This document shows, in pieces, positions 63,985-64,000 of a stretch of DNA of 64,000 nucleotides. The position numbers were made by a program, and so were the translations under genes. How positions within the stretch are numbered: the stretch's first letter is position 1; the number at the start of each line of letters is the position of its first letter. Location: contig NZ_JADLQQ010000006.1 in NCBI RefSeq assembly GCF_015477765.1, forward strand, positions 1-64,000, in the 5' to 3' direction. The notes beneath the pieces were generated by a model. That model was given only the letters and a program-made list of their open reading frames with translations, searched no databases and had not been told where the DNA came from. This DNA is from Nocardia transvalensis. GTDB lineage: Bacteria; Actinomycetota; Actinomycetes; Mycobacteriales; Mycobacteriaceae.

Positions 63985-64000
63985 GCCCGCCTCCCCAAGA

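Overview
The window is about 64 kb of high-GC actinobacterial chromosome, most likely Nocardia or a close mycolic-acid relative. RpoC, RpsL and EF-Tu are strongly Mycobacterium/Nocardia-like. The surroundings also fit: a type VII-type small protein, DUF3558 lipoproteins, an MftF-like glycosyltransferase, the steroid-degradation gene kshB with a KstR-type palindrome, FprB, and many leaderless promoters (a TANNNT box 6-8 nt before the start codon). No tRNA, rRNA, CRISPR array, IS element or prophage was seen. Family names come from reading protein motifs; no database search was run.

Layout. 1-4.9 kb: end of rpoB, then rpoC and a terminator. 5-14.8 kb: accessory genes, including a tandem-repeat coiled-coil protein, a secreted phosphodiesterase, a divergent EamA exporter/CGNR regulator pair, a chloramphenicol-type exporter behind an attenuator-like leader, an aldo-keto reductase/XRE pair, an ahpD remnant, and MarR/ribA. 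14.8-20.7 kb: a signalling block on the minus strand (MerR, PAS-ANTAR, STAS, a 1295-residue hybrid kinase/phosphatase, STAS) whose genes mostly overlap. 20.8-24.3 kb: a small membrane protein, a SixA-like phosphatase, fprB and an acyl-ACP thioesterase. 24.5-31.0 kb: two overlapping Ser/Thr kinases and a lipoprotein facing a two-gene cassette (EspC-like protein, transglycosylase). 31-36.5 kb: quinone oxidoreductase, phosphotransferase, winged-helix protein, and Lrp/hppD. 36.6-42.4 kb: two DUF3558 lipoproteins, then rpsL-rpsG-fusA-tuf closed by a perfect terminator. 42.4-53.2 kb: a 24-residue-repeat protein, a secreted lipase, an SPW/TetR operon, a ferredoxin-reductase-like flavoprotein, a RES/Xre toxin-antitoxin pair, a Glu-racemase relative, AlkD, a 28-bp minisatellite, kshB and a TetR gene. 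53.6-64 kb: mftF, a GAF regulator, a decayed NRPS adenylation ORF running in frame into nrtR, a membrane protein, a double-TetR protein, an SRPBCC protein and an S9 peptidase lipoprotein.

Cross-cutting observations. A family of long inverted repeats (four copies, at 23.4, 32.2, 50.0 and 50.2 kb) sits only between genes and shows compensatory changes in its stems. Two steroid-regulon-type palindromes lie 6 kb apart, in front of the 46.5 kb flavoprotein and kshB. Several local regulators have a visible palindrome at their own divergent promoter (MarR, MerR with a 19-bp spacer, XRE, Lrp, TetR-SPW, NrtR), so much of this region looks locally autoregulated.
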